A DNA stretch of 64,000 nt from assembly GCF_000434895.1 (NCBI RefSeq), contig NZ_FR892771.1, forward strand, positions 13,341 to 77,340. Reading direction: 5' to 3'. The notes beneath the pieces were generated by a model. It ran no database searches. It had not been told where the DNA came from and worked only from the letters and a program-made list of their open reading frames with translations. Shown piece after piece: positions 57,833 to 64,000 of this stretch. The stretch's first letter is position 1, and each line of letters starts with the position of its first letter. The stretch is from Phascolarctobacterium succinatutens CAG:287. GTDB taxonomy: Bacteria; Bacillota; Negativicutes; Acidaminococcales; Acidaminococcaceae. The position numbers were made by a program, and so were the translations under genes.

Positions 57833-58666
57833 ATGATGAAAAAACTACTTTTACTGGTAACTGCACTTACATTCTTATTTTGTAGTGTTACTTCGGCTGC
57901 AGAGTTCCAGCCTACTAAAAAGGTTGTTCTCTTCTACAGAGTTTCTGATGCAATCCTTCAATCTCAAAATGATGCTGAAGACATTGCCAAAGGACAAGAA
58001 GAATTTGAAAAAGAGCTGCTCAAGCATTATTCCAAACGCTTTTTAGTGCAAGATGTAAAGCGCAATACCTATCAACCGACATCCCCTGTATTTTATCAAG
58101 AGCTGATTAAACCGAATCAAGTTCCCTTAATGGTGCAAATCGAACTGGCTGGCGAAACTACCACCAGCACCAATTATCAAAATGCTTATGGCGCACAGGC
58201 AACTGGCTATGCTCCTGCTATCAATGTTCATTTAAGCGAAGCACTACCTAGAGCAAACAGCAAAGAGTTTGTTAATGTCGATTATGGAATTAAAACCTAT
58301 TCCTCCGGCACGTTTGCTCTTGGTATGAATATCTATGCTGCACAAACTGACCCTCGTAAAAATGTAAAAAACTCTGTAAGAGCTTCATTTAGAGATGCAT
58401 GCAAACTTAATGAGCAAATCAACAAATTTGTTGATCCAATGGGTGCAGAAATTGAGATGGCTCGTTTTAGTGGTAACTTTGAAAAAATGGAAGAATTACA
58501 GGCACAAAAATATGCTCCTGCACTCGCAGAAATCGAACGTTTTACAGCATGGTGCAATGCAGATGAAACAAAAAAATCTTTTTTGCAGGGGTTAGGAATG
58601 CTGTCCACAATTGAACAAAAGCTAGCTTACATCAACCAACTTAAATCCATGGGTTATTACAAATAA
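57833..58666 (+). CDS. Secreted protein, lysogenic conversion candidate
   Basis: The start at 57833 (MMKKLLLLVTALTFLFCS) has AAGGAG upstream. 277 residues with a signal peptide cleaved after about VTSAA, so the protein is exported to the periplasm. The mature part has YRVSDAILQSQNDAEDIAKGQEEFEKELLKHYSKR and GIKTYSSGTFALGMNIYAAQTDP. No family recognised. A palindrome TCTGGA-ttat-TCCAGA (57790-57805) lies upstream. Its place between defence genes and integrase suggests a surface trait of the lysogen. Confidence 0.65.
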   Translation: MMKKLLLLVTALTFLFCSVTSAAEFQPTKKVVLFYRVSDAILQSQNDAEDIAKGQEEFEKELLKHYSKRFLVQDVKRNTYQPTSPVFYQELIKPNQVPLMVQIELAGETTTSTNYQNAYGAQATGYAPAINVHLSEALPRANSKEFVNVDYGIKTYSSGTFALGMNIYAAQTDPRKNVKNSVRASFRDACKLNEQINKFVDPMGAEIEMARFSGNFEKMEELQAQKYAPALAEIERFTAWCNADETKKSFLQGLGMLSTIEQKLAYINQLKSMGYYK

Positions 58667-58708
58667 TTTTACCTAACCTATAATACTCAATATATTTACA
58701 AAATAAAA

Positions 58709-58768
58709 AGCGCCCGGTGTTACCAGCACCGAGCGCTGTGCGGAGCGTGTTACCAGCACGCAGCCGCT
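58709..58768. terminator. Two tandem hairpins with identical TTACCAG loops
   Basis: AGCGCcCGGTG-TTACCAG-CACCGaGCGCT, then GCGGaGCGTG-TTACCAG-CACGCaGCCGC. On the minus strand the first is followed by TTTTTATTTTG. They separate the secreted protein gene from the integrase. Confidence 0.65.
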
Positions 58769-58881
58769 TTGTAATCCCTCAATTCATGGCAAGAACAGAA
58801 GCTGATTACCTTTTTATTATATCAGATTTTAATCAGCTCTGCTACACTACACCCAATTTTAAGCAAAGGAGCTGATTTTTT

Positions 58882-60156
58882 ATTTCAACATTAAACGTAA
58901 CAAGACGCGGCGATAAATGGCAGTACCGTTTCGAAGCTGCTTCCGTCGATGGCAAGCGTAAGCGTGTTTCCAAATCCGGCTTTAAAACGAAAAAGGAAGC
59001 CGTGGAAGCCGGAACCAAGGCGCTGGCAGAATACAACGAAAGCGGTCAGACTTTCAATCTTTCCAGCATTTCCGTTGCGGATTATCTGGACAGTTGGATT
59101 GATACTTACTGCAAAATGAACCTAAAATATAATACCCAGCTTGGCTATCTTTATACTATCGAAAATCACCTAAAGCCCAGCCTAGGAATGTACCGGTTAA
59201 AATCCCTCACCCCTTCCGCCGTTCAAGAATTCGTAAATTCTCTGAAGCTGCGTGGCCTCAGCAGGGCAAGCATCGTCGGTATCTTCTCCACGCTCTCTGC
59301 AGCGCTGGATTATGCTATTGAGCCGTTGAAGTACATCCAGTATAATCCATGCAATAACGTAAGAATCCCCAAGGATACGGCACCCAAGAAGGAAACCCGG
59401 TACATCATTACACCGGAGCAGTTTAAGCAGATTATAGAGCGCTTTCCGGAAGGCTCTAATTTTTATATTCCGCTTATGATCGGCTACTATACCGGCGTAA
59501 GAATTTCCGAATGCTTTGGCCTTACCTGGAACGATGTCGATTTTGACAATCAGACCATAAGCATTAGTAAGGCTTTGCTTAAGCGCAACTGTGGCGCAGA
59601 TGTAAGGGAGATTCTGAAGAAGAAGGGCATGAAGGAAGAGAAAAGCGCCTGGTATTTCAACAGCACAAAAACTTTCAAGTCCAACCGCATCATCAATATC
59701 GGTGATACACTCTGTGCTGCATTGAAAAAAGCTTATGACCGGCAAATGGCCAACAAAGCCTTCTATGACGAATACTACACAAAAATCTACAAAAAGCCGG
59801 AGCAGGACGAAAAAGGCGATACCATTTACCGGCTCATAGAAATTGAAGCCGGAGTTCCCTGCCCTCTTGAGTCCGTGGATATGATAAACGTAAGGGAGAA
59901 CGGCCAGCTGCTGAGTATGGACAGCATGAAATATTGCAGCCGTGCAATCCACTATGAGCTGAAGATAAATTTCAACTACCATTCACTGCGCCACACACAC
60001 GCTACAACGCTTATAGAGAACGGTGCCAATATAAAGGACGTGCAGGAGCGTTTAGGACACTGCAACATAGAAACAACGCTTAATACATATACCCACAATA
60101 CTAACTACCTGAGAAATCAATCAGTAGAAATCTTTGAAAAGGCGGTTCATAAATAG
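58882..60156 (+). CDS. int: Tyrosine integrase
   Basis: Catalyses integration at rlmD. The arm-binding N-terminus (TRRGDKWQYRFEAASVDGKRKRVSKSGF) is encoded from about 58891. No ATG, GTG or TTG precedes it in frame after the stop at 58873. An AAAGGAG lies 11 bases before ATT (58882), so translation may start at this rare codon. The first standard start is GTG at 59002. Catalytic residues are Arg in YYTGVRISE, HSLRHTH, and Tyr in LNTYTHN. It sits beside attR. Confidence 0.88.
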   Translation: MSTLNVTRRGDKWQYRFEAASVDGKRKRVSKSGFKTKKEAVEAGTKALAEYNESGQTFNLSSISVADYLDSWIDTYCKMNLKYNTQLGYLYTIENHLKPSLGMYRLKSLTPSAVQEFVNSLKLRGLSRASIVGIFSTLSAALDYAIEPLKYIQYNPCNNVRIPKDTAPKKETRYIITPEQFKQIIERFPEGSNFYIPLMIGYYTGVRISECFGLTWNDVDFDNQTISISKALLKRNCGADVREILKKKGMKEEKSAWYFNSTKTFKSNRIINIGDTLCAALKKAYDRQMANKAFYDEYYTKIYKKPEQDEKGDTIYRLIEIEAGVPCPLESVDMINVRENGQLLSMDSMKYCSRAIHYELKINFNYHSLRHTHATTLIENGANIKDVQERLGHCNIETTLNTYTHNTNYLRNQSVEIFEKAVHK

Positions 60157-60163
60157 CAAAAAA

Positions 60164-60210
60164 CGGCGCCCAGACAGCAAATGATTGTTGTCTGAGCGCT
60201 TTGTTTTTTG
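60164..60210 (+). terminator. Terminator after integrase
   Basis: GGCGC-CAGACA and TGTCTG-GCGC arms followed by TTTGTTTTTT, just inside attR. Confidence 0.85.
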
Positions 60211-60280
60211 CTATTAAATTGTGGCCATCTAAAATTTTCGGCCACACGAGGGCCACAAATTACAGTTTTTCGCCCCTCTG

Positions 60281-60312
60281 AAACCCTTAAAATGCCGTAT
60301 TCATGCGGTTTA
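60281..60312. repeat. attR core
   Basis: 32-bp copy of the attL core, covering the last codons and stop of rlmD, so the host gene stays intact. Repeated GGCCAC motifs (60221-60256) inside may be integrase arm sites. Confidence 0.9.
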
Positions 60313-61669
60313 GCAGCACCACAGTTTCAACATGGCTAGTCATCGGGAACATATCCACCGGCTGCGCCACAATCGCCTTATACCCATGCTGCTCCATAAA
60401 CGCCAGATCACGCGCCAAGGACGCAGGATTGCAGGACACATAAACAACGCGCTCAGGCTGTACCTCAGCAATCGCAGCCAGCACCTTCTGCTCGCAGCCC
60501 GCACGCGGAGGATCCACCACCACAACGTCCGGACGCACGCCGCCGGCCAGCAGCTTCGGCAACTCTACCGCTGCATCGCCGCAGATAAATTCCGCATTAG
60601 CGCATTTATTCTCTTCTGCATTTTTCTTGGCATTTTCAATCGCAGGCGCCACAATCTCGATACCATAAACCTGTTTGGCATGACGCGCCAGATACAGAGA
60701 AATCGTACCGGTACCACAGTAAACGTCCACTACGGTTTCCTTCCCGCTCAGCGCCGCAAACTCCAACGCCTTGTTATACAGCTTTTCTGCCTGCTCGCTG
60801 TTCACCTGAAAGAAGGCCTGTGCAGAAATATGAAAGCTCAGACTGCCCAAGCTGTCCTTAATCGATTCCGCTCCGTACAGCACGCGTGTTTTGCTGCCCA
60901 TGACCACGTTCGTCTGTTTTTTGTTGATGTTCTGCACCACGCTCACAAGTCCCGGAACATGGCGTTTCAGCCATTCAATCAGCACGCCGCGATGCGGAAT
61001 GTCATAGCTGGAGGTAATGATAACCGCCATCACCTCGCCGCTGTGCACGCCCACGCGTCCCATAATATGGCGCACGAGTCCCTTACCTGTCTTTTCGTCA
61101 TAAGCGCTGATGTTATAATGCTGCATCCAGGTGCGTACCGTTTTCATAATTGCATTGTTCGCTTCCTTGGAAATCATGCAGGCATCAGTATCTACGACGC
61201 TGTGTGTTGCCGTTGCATAGCAGCCTATCTGCAGCACGCCTTCGGCGTCCGCTGCCGCCGGGAACTGCATCTTATTGCGGTAGCTCCACGGCTCCGCCGC
61301 CCCCAACACCGGCAATGCCTCTAAGTCCAGATGTCCGATTCTGGTAAGTGCATCCTGCACCTGCTGACGCTTGCATGCCAGCTGTCCCTTATAGCTCAAA
61401 TGCTGCAGCTGGCAGCCGCCGCATTCCTTATACACCGGGCACGCAGGCTCCACACGCTCGGCAGATGCTTTGACAATCTCCTCCAGCGCACCTACAGCAT
61501 AGCTTTTCTTCACCAGCGTAATAGTTACGCGTACCTCTTCCTCCGGCAGCGCGCCCTTAACGAAAACCGTAAAGCCCTCGTACTTGCCAACGCCCTCGCC
61601 GCTGCTGCCGAGACCATTAATCGTTAATGTAATATTATCACCCTGTTTTACAGGAATTATCTGCTTCAT
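60287..61669 (-). CDS. rlmD: 23S rRNA (uracil-C5)-methyltransferase
   Basis: Methylates uracil in 23S rRNA using SAM. 460 residues with an N-terminal TRAM domain (about 1-60) and an iron-sulfur Cys cluster (CPVYKECGGCQLQH). SAM motif VDVYCGTGTISLYLA is near 320. Catalytic DPPRAGC is near 395, with YVSCNPASLARD and a normal C-terminus VETVVLLNRMNTAF. The paralogue may be RlmCD-like, as Firmicutes enzymes can act at two sites. Its 3' end is the prophage attachment site. Confidence 0.9.
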   Translation of the reverse strand: MKQIIPVKQGDNITLTINGLGSSGEGVGKYEGFTVFVKGALPEEEVRVTITLVKKSYAVGALEEIVKASAERVEPACPVYKECGGCQLQHLSYKGQLACKRQQVQDALTRIGHLDLEALPVLGAAEPWSYRNKMQFPAAADAEGVLQIGCYATATHSVVDTDACMISKEANNAIMKTVRTWMQHYNISAYDEKTGKGLVRHIMGRVGVHSGEVMAVIITSSYDIPHRGVLIEWLKRHVPGLVSVVQNINKKQTNVVMGSKTRVLYGAESIKDSLGSLSFHISAQAFFQVNSEQAEKLYNKALEFAALSGKETVVDVYCGTGTISLYLARHAKQVYGIEIVAPAIENAKKNAEENKCANAEFICGDAAVELPKLLAGGVRPDVVVVDPPRAGCEQKVLAAIAEVQPERVVYVSCNPASLARDLAFMEQHGYKAIVAQPVDMFPMTSHVETVVLLNRMNTAF

Positions 61670-61951
61670 AAAAATCCACCCAACCTTTACCGTTTATTAT
61701 ATATATCTATAATTATATCACAAACATGGCCTGCAAAGGAACAGCAGCGCGGCAAGATAATGCTTTATACCGACGCAACAACCGGCTTACGTCTCCCAAC
61801 ACTGTATTTTTCCTTTTCCTGTAATTGTGATAAGTGTGCAACATTTTTCGCAAAGCTATATACTTTGCATATAACATAAGCTATAATTAAATTAGGGACA
61901 TTGAGTTTCCAGGTTTAAAAAGGTTTTATTTTGCGAAAGGAGCGATGCACA
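61670..61951. promoter_or_regulatory. Intergenic region between divergent rlmD and superoxide reductase genes
   Basis: 282 bp. TATAAT at 61882-61887 is the likely -10 for the superoxide reductase gene, with no strong -35. AT-rich sequence and a partial symmetry AAGCTATATAC...ATAAGCTATAATT suggest a regulator site. Nothing coding. Confidence 0.45.
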
Positions 61952-62332
61952 ATGGCAGTAAAATTTTTGAAATGCAGTATTTGCGGTAATATCGTCGGCC
62001 TGATTCAGGACGGCGGCGGTGAACTTGTCTGCTGCGGTAAGCCGATGCAGGAGCTTGTTGCCAACACCGAGGACGCAGCGCTGGAAAAGCATGTGCCGGT
62101 TATTACTGTTGATGGCAGCACGGTTCGTGTAGCTGTAGGCAGCGTGGAGCATCCCATGATTGAAAAGCACTACATCCAATGGATTTATCTGCAGACAACT
62201 CATGGCGGTCAGCGCTATATCTTAAAGCCCGGTGACAAGCCGGAGGCTGTTTTTGCTCTTGCCGGTGATGCAGCTCCGCTCGCCGCTTATGCTTATTGCA
62301 ATCTGCACGGGCTGTGGGCAGCAAAGCTGTAA
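61952..62332 (+). CDS. dfx: Superoxide reductase (desulfoferrodoxin)
   Basis: Reduces superoxide to peroxide without making oxygen, a typical anaerobe defence. The start at 61952 (MAVKFLKCSICGN) follows AAAGGAG. 126 residues. Desulforedoxin iron centre CSICG...ELVCCG (about 8-27), and catalytic iron ligands in EKHVPVI, HPMIEKHYIQWIYL and CNLHGLW. Desulfoferrodoxin with both centres. Electron donor is probably rubredoxin. Confidence 0.95.
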   Translation: MAVKFLKCSICGNIVGLIQDGGGELVCCGKPMQELVANTEDAALEKHVPVITVDGSTVRVAVGSVEHPMIEKHYIQWIYLQTTHGGQRYILKPGDKPEAVFALAGDAAPLAAYAYCNLHGLWAAKL

Positions 62333-62366
62333 CAGCTAAAGCCTTACACTAACAAAACGTTGCTCT

Positions 62367-62432
62367 AATAAGTGCTCGAGTCTTGATCTGATTCAATTTC
62401 AGGCCAGGAGCTCCGGCACTTATTTTATTTTA
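62367..62432 (+). terminator. Terminator after superoxide reductase
   Basis: AATAAGTGC (62367-62375) and GCACTTATT (62416-62424) form a 9-bp stem followed by TTATTTT. Confidence 0.75.
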
Positions 62433-62439
62433 AGCTAAA

Positions 62440-62490
62440 AATAAAACCGGCCTCAGACAGCTATATGTAATAGCATATCCGAGACCGGTT
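62440..62490 (-). terminator. Terminator of the glyS transcript
   Basis: AACCGG-CTC and GAG-CCGGTT arms. On the minus strand it is followed by TTTTATTTTT. Convergent with the previous terminator. The rest of the 62333-62563 gap holds nothing else. Confidence 0.75.
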
Positions 62491-62563
62491 AAATTACAAA
62501 AACAATCACACGAGGCCTATGGTCTTAAGCCCCAAAGGCTGTTCAAAAAGCACAGCGGGAGAA

Positions 62564-62782
62564 TTATTTTTCTACCCACAGGCCTTTTTCGTCTTTTTTG
62601 TAGCCGGCAAATTCGATTGCCAACGCAGCCATAACCTTGGTTGCGTCCTTAATCTGTACGTTCAGCTCTTCTGCGCGGATGAAATCATCGTGGCACATTT
62701 CGCTGGGGTTTTTGCCAGTGAGCAAAACGTATTCATTCTGCATTTCTACAAGTGCTTTTGCTTCTGCATTAAATTGTTCCAT
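62564..62782 (-). CDS. Small hypothetical protein downstream of glyS
   Basis: 72 residues (MEQFNAEAKALVEMQNEYVLL...), mostly helical, 23 bp after glyS on the same strand. Family not recognised. Operon position and clean ribosome site (GGAG) support it as real. Confidence 0.6.
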   Translation of the reverse strand: MEQFNAEAKALVEMQNEYVLLTGKNPSEMCHDDFIRAEELNVQIKDATKVMAALAIEFAGYKKDEKGLWVEK

Positions 62783-62805
62783 TAGACTAATCTCCTTAGC
62801 TTTTA

Positions 62806-64000
62806 TTATTGTACGATAACGCTCAGGTCACCTACAGCATGGGTAATATCCTTAACTGCTGCCAAGAGTGCCAGACGGTTGTTCTTCACGCGAACGTCCT
62901 CGTCCATAACCATAACGTCTTCGAAGAATTTGTTGATCGGGTCAACCAGCTTAACTGCTTCAGCCAGAACTGCAGCATAGTCATATTTGGTTGCTGCAAC
63001 CAGCACTTCCTTGCTGGCTGCCATAGCGGCATTGTGCAGAGCGCCTTCAGCTTCAACTGCAAAGAGCTGCGGGTTAATAGCGGATTCTTCTTCAATCTTC
63101 TTGCACAGGTTAGCAACACGGGTTGCAGCCTGAATCAGTGCCGGAGCCTCTGCGGAAGCAACGAAGCTGTTCAGAGCCTTAGCACGGGCAACAAGGTCGG
63201 TAAAGTCGTCGTTCATCTGGTCAGCCAGAACTGCGTCAACTACGTCATAACGGATGCCCTGATCCATCAGCATGTTGCGCAGGCGCTGTTTCATGAACTC
63301 AGCAATCTGCGGTACGAGCTTTTTGGTATCCTCTGCCGGGATGTTCAGCAGGTACAGAGCGCCGGCGATAACCTTGTACAGAGATACATGGTAGTTGCCG
63401 TCCAGCAGAATGTTGATGATGCCCAGAGCCTGACGGCGCAGTGCATACGGATCCTGAGAGCCGGTCGGAGCCAGACCGCGGCTGAAGGTAGCGCAGATAT
63501 TGTCCAGCTTGTCGGCAATACCGGTCAGACGGCCGATATCGGTAGTCGGCAGCTCGTCACCAGCAAAGCGCGGCAGATAATGCTCGTAAATACCCAGTGC
63601 AACCTCAGGAGCTTCACCGTCGAGCTTAGCATATTCGCGGCCCATAACGCCCTGCAGCTCGGTGAATTCGATAACCATGCCGGTTACCAGGTCGCATTTG
63701 CACAGCAGAGCGGTGCGCTCCAGTTTTTCTTTATCAACCTTGGCATTGATAGCCATAGCCAGCATATCAACAGCCTGTACCAGACGTTTGCTCTTATCGT
63801 TCATATTGCCCAGGCCTTCCTGGAAGGAAACAGTTTTGAGTTTTTCCAGACGGTCAGCCAAAGTTTGTTTTCTGTCTTCGTTGAAGAAGAATTCAGCGTC
63901 GCTAAGACGTGCACGCAGTACGCGCTCGTTACCGTGAGCAACAATTTCCAGATGCTCCTTGCCGCCGTTGCGGACGGTGATGAACTTGTTCAGCAGGGAG
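62806..64000 (-). CDS. glyS: Glycyl-tRNA synthetase beta subunit (5' part outside window)
   Basis: Beta subunit of the tetrameric glycyl-tRNA synthetase. The visible C-terminal about 397 residues contain HGNERVLRARLSDAEFFFNEDRK, GLGNMNDKSKRL, EFTELQGVMGREYAKLDGE, ADKLDNICATFSRGLAPTGSQDPYALRRQALGI and the C-terminal anticodon-binding helices ending VGDLSVIVQ. The ATG at 63861 is internal, since the coding frame clearly continues to the window edge. Confidence 0.95.
   Translation of the reverse strand, partial: SLLNKFITVRNGGKEHLEIVAHGNERVLRARLSDAEFFFNEDRKQTLADRLEKLKTVSFQEGLGNMNDKSKRLVQAVDMLAMAINAKVDKEKLERTALLCKCDLVTGMVIEFTELQGVMGREYAKLDGEAPEVALGIYEHYLPRFAGDELPTTDIGRLTGIADKLDNICATFSRGLAPTGSQDPYALRRQALGIINILLDGNYHVSLYKVIAGALYLLNIPAEDTKKLVPQIAEFMKQRLRNMLMDQGIRYDVVDAVLADQMNDDFTDLVARAKALNSFVASAEAPALIQAATRVANLCKKIEEESAINPQLFAVEAEGALHNAAMAASKEVLVAATKYDYAAVLAEAVKLVDPINKFFEDVMVMDEDVRVKNNRLALLAAVKDITHAVGDLSVIVQ

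Larger units (their letters stand above)
18383..60312. mobile_element. Temperate siphophage-like prophage, 41.9 kb, integrated in the 3' end of rlmD
   Basis: Bounded by a 32-bp perfect direct repeat (18383-18414 and 60281-60312), with the integrase next to the right copy. It contains a full late gene set (terminase, portal, capsid, tail, lysis) on the minus strand, early genes on the minus strand, and an immunity region with plus-strand cargo. Tape measure plus DUF2460, DUF2163, NlpC/P60 and tip protein genes indicate a long non-contractile tail. No obvious inactivating lesion hits the core late genes except the duplication in the MuF gene. The leftmost 2 kb is a patchwork of remnants. Confidence 0.93.

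Overview
The window comes from a diderm Firmicute of the class Negativicutes. Acidaminococcaceae or Phascolarctobacterium-like is my inference from gene content and repeat style, not a proven assignment. The flanks are ordinary chromosome. A 41.9 kb prophage occupies about 18.4-60.3 kb. || Left chromosomal flank (1-18.3 kb): the start of pstC and all of pstS (minus strand) with a PhoP-type box. Next comes a complete pyrimidine operon on the minus strand, transcribed pyrB-pyrC-carA-carB-pyrK-pyrD-pyrF-pyrE. It starts at a consensus promoter with a PyrR-type attenuator leader and ends in a strong terminator preceded by a three-copy repeat. A divergent membrane acyltransferase carries a palindromic repeat inserted in frame. 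Then come pgi, an SlyD-type prolyl isomerase, two small secreted proteins and iadA. || Prophage (18383-60312): a 32-bp direct repeat marks attL and attR. attR lies over the 3' end of the 23S rRNA methyltransferase gene (rlmD) and includes its stop codon. The left end (18.4-20.5 kb) is a patchwork: a Fic protein with a degenerate active site flanked by repeated operator-like motifs, a broken terL fragment, and a relic of a foreign rlmD tail. Late genes follow on the minus strand. The lysis genes are a holin, an M15 endolysin and two coiled-coil membrane proteins in overlapping frames. Then come tail tip and fibre genes, tape measure, tail chaperones with an A-AAA-AAC frameshift site, head-tail joining genes, capsid, scaffold, a MuF-type head protein with a tandem duplication and an orphan toxin-like C-terminus, portal and terminase. 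A tRNA-Tyr gene, strong hairpins and a late regulator separate these from the early genes: nuclease, SSB, DUF3310, zinc-binding small proteins, DnaC-like loader, replisome organiser with a candidate internal origin, annealase, Gp157, excisionase-like protein and antirepressor. || The immunity switch (53.4-54.6 kb) has divergent consensus promoters whose spacers hold copies of one operator palindrome. It controls a Cro-like gene, a repressor and an ImmA-like protease. Rightward of it lies a plus-strand lysogenic cargo region: an AbiF-like HEPN protein preceded by a promoter and a structured leader RNA, a two-gene module ending in an XRE/ImmA-IrrE fusion (RosmerTA-like), a secreted protein and the tyrosine integrase. 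|| Right flank (60.3-64 kb): rlmD, a superoxide reductase (desulfoferrodoxin), a small hypothetical gene and the 3' part of glyS.
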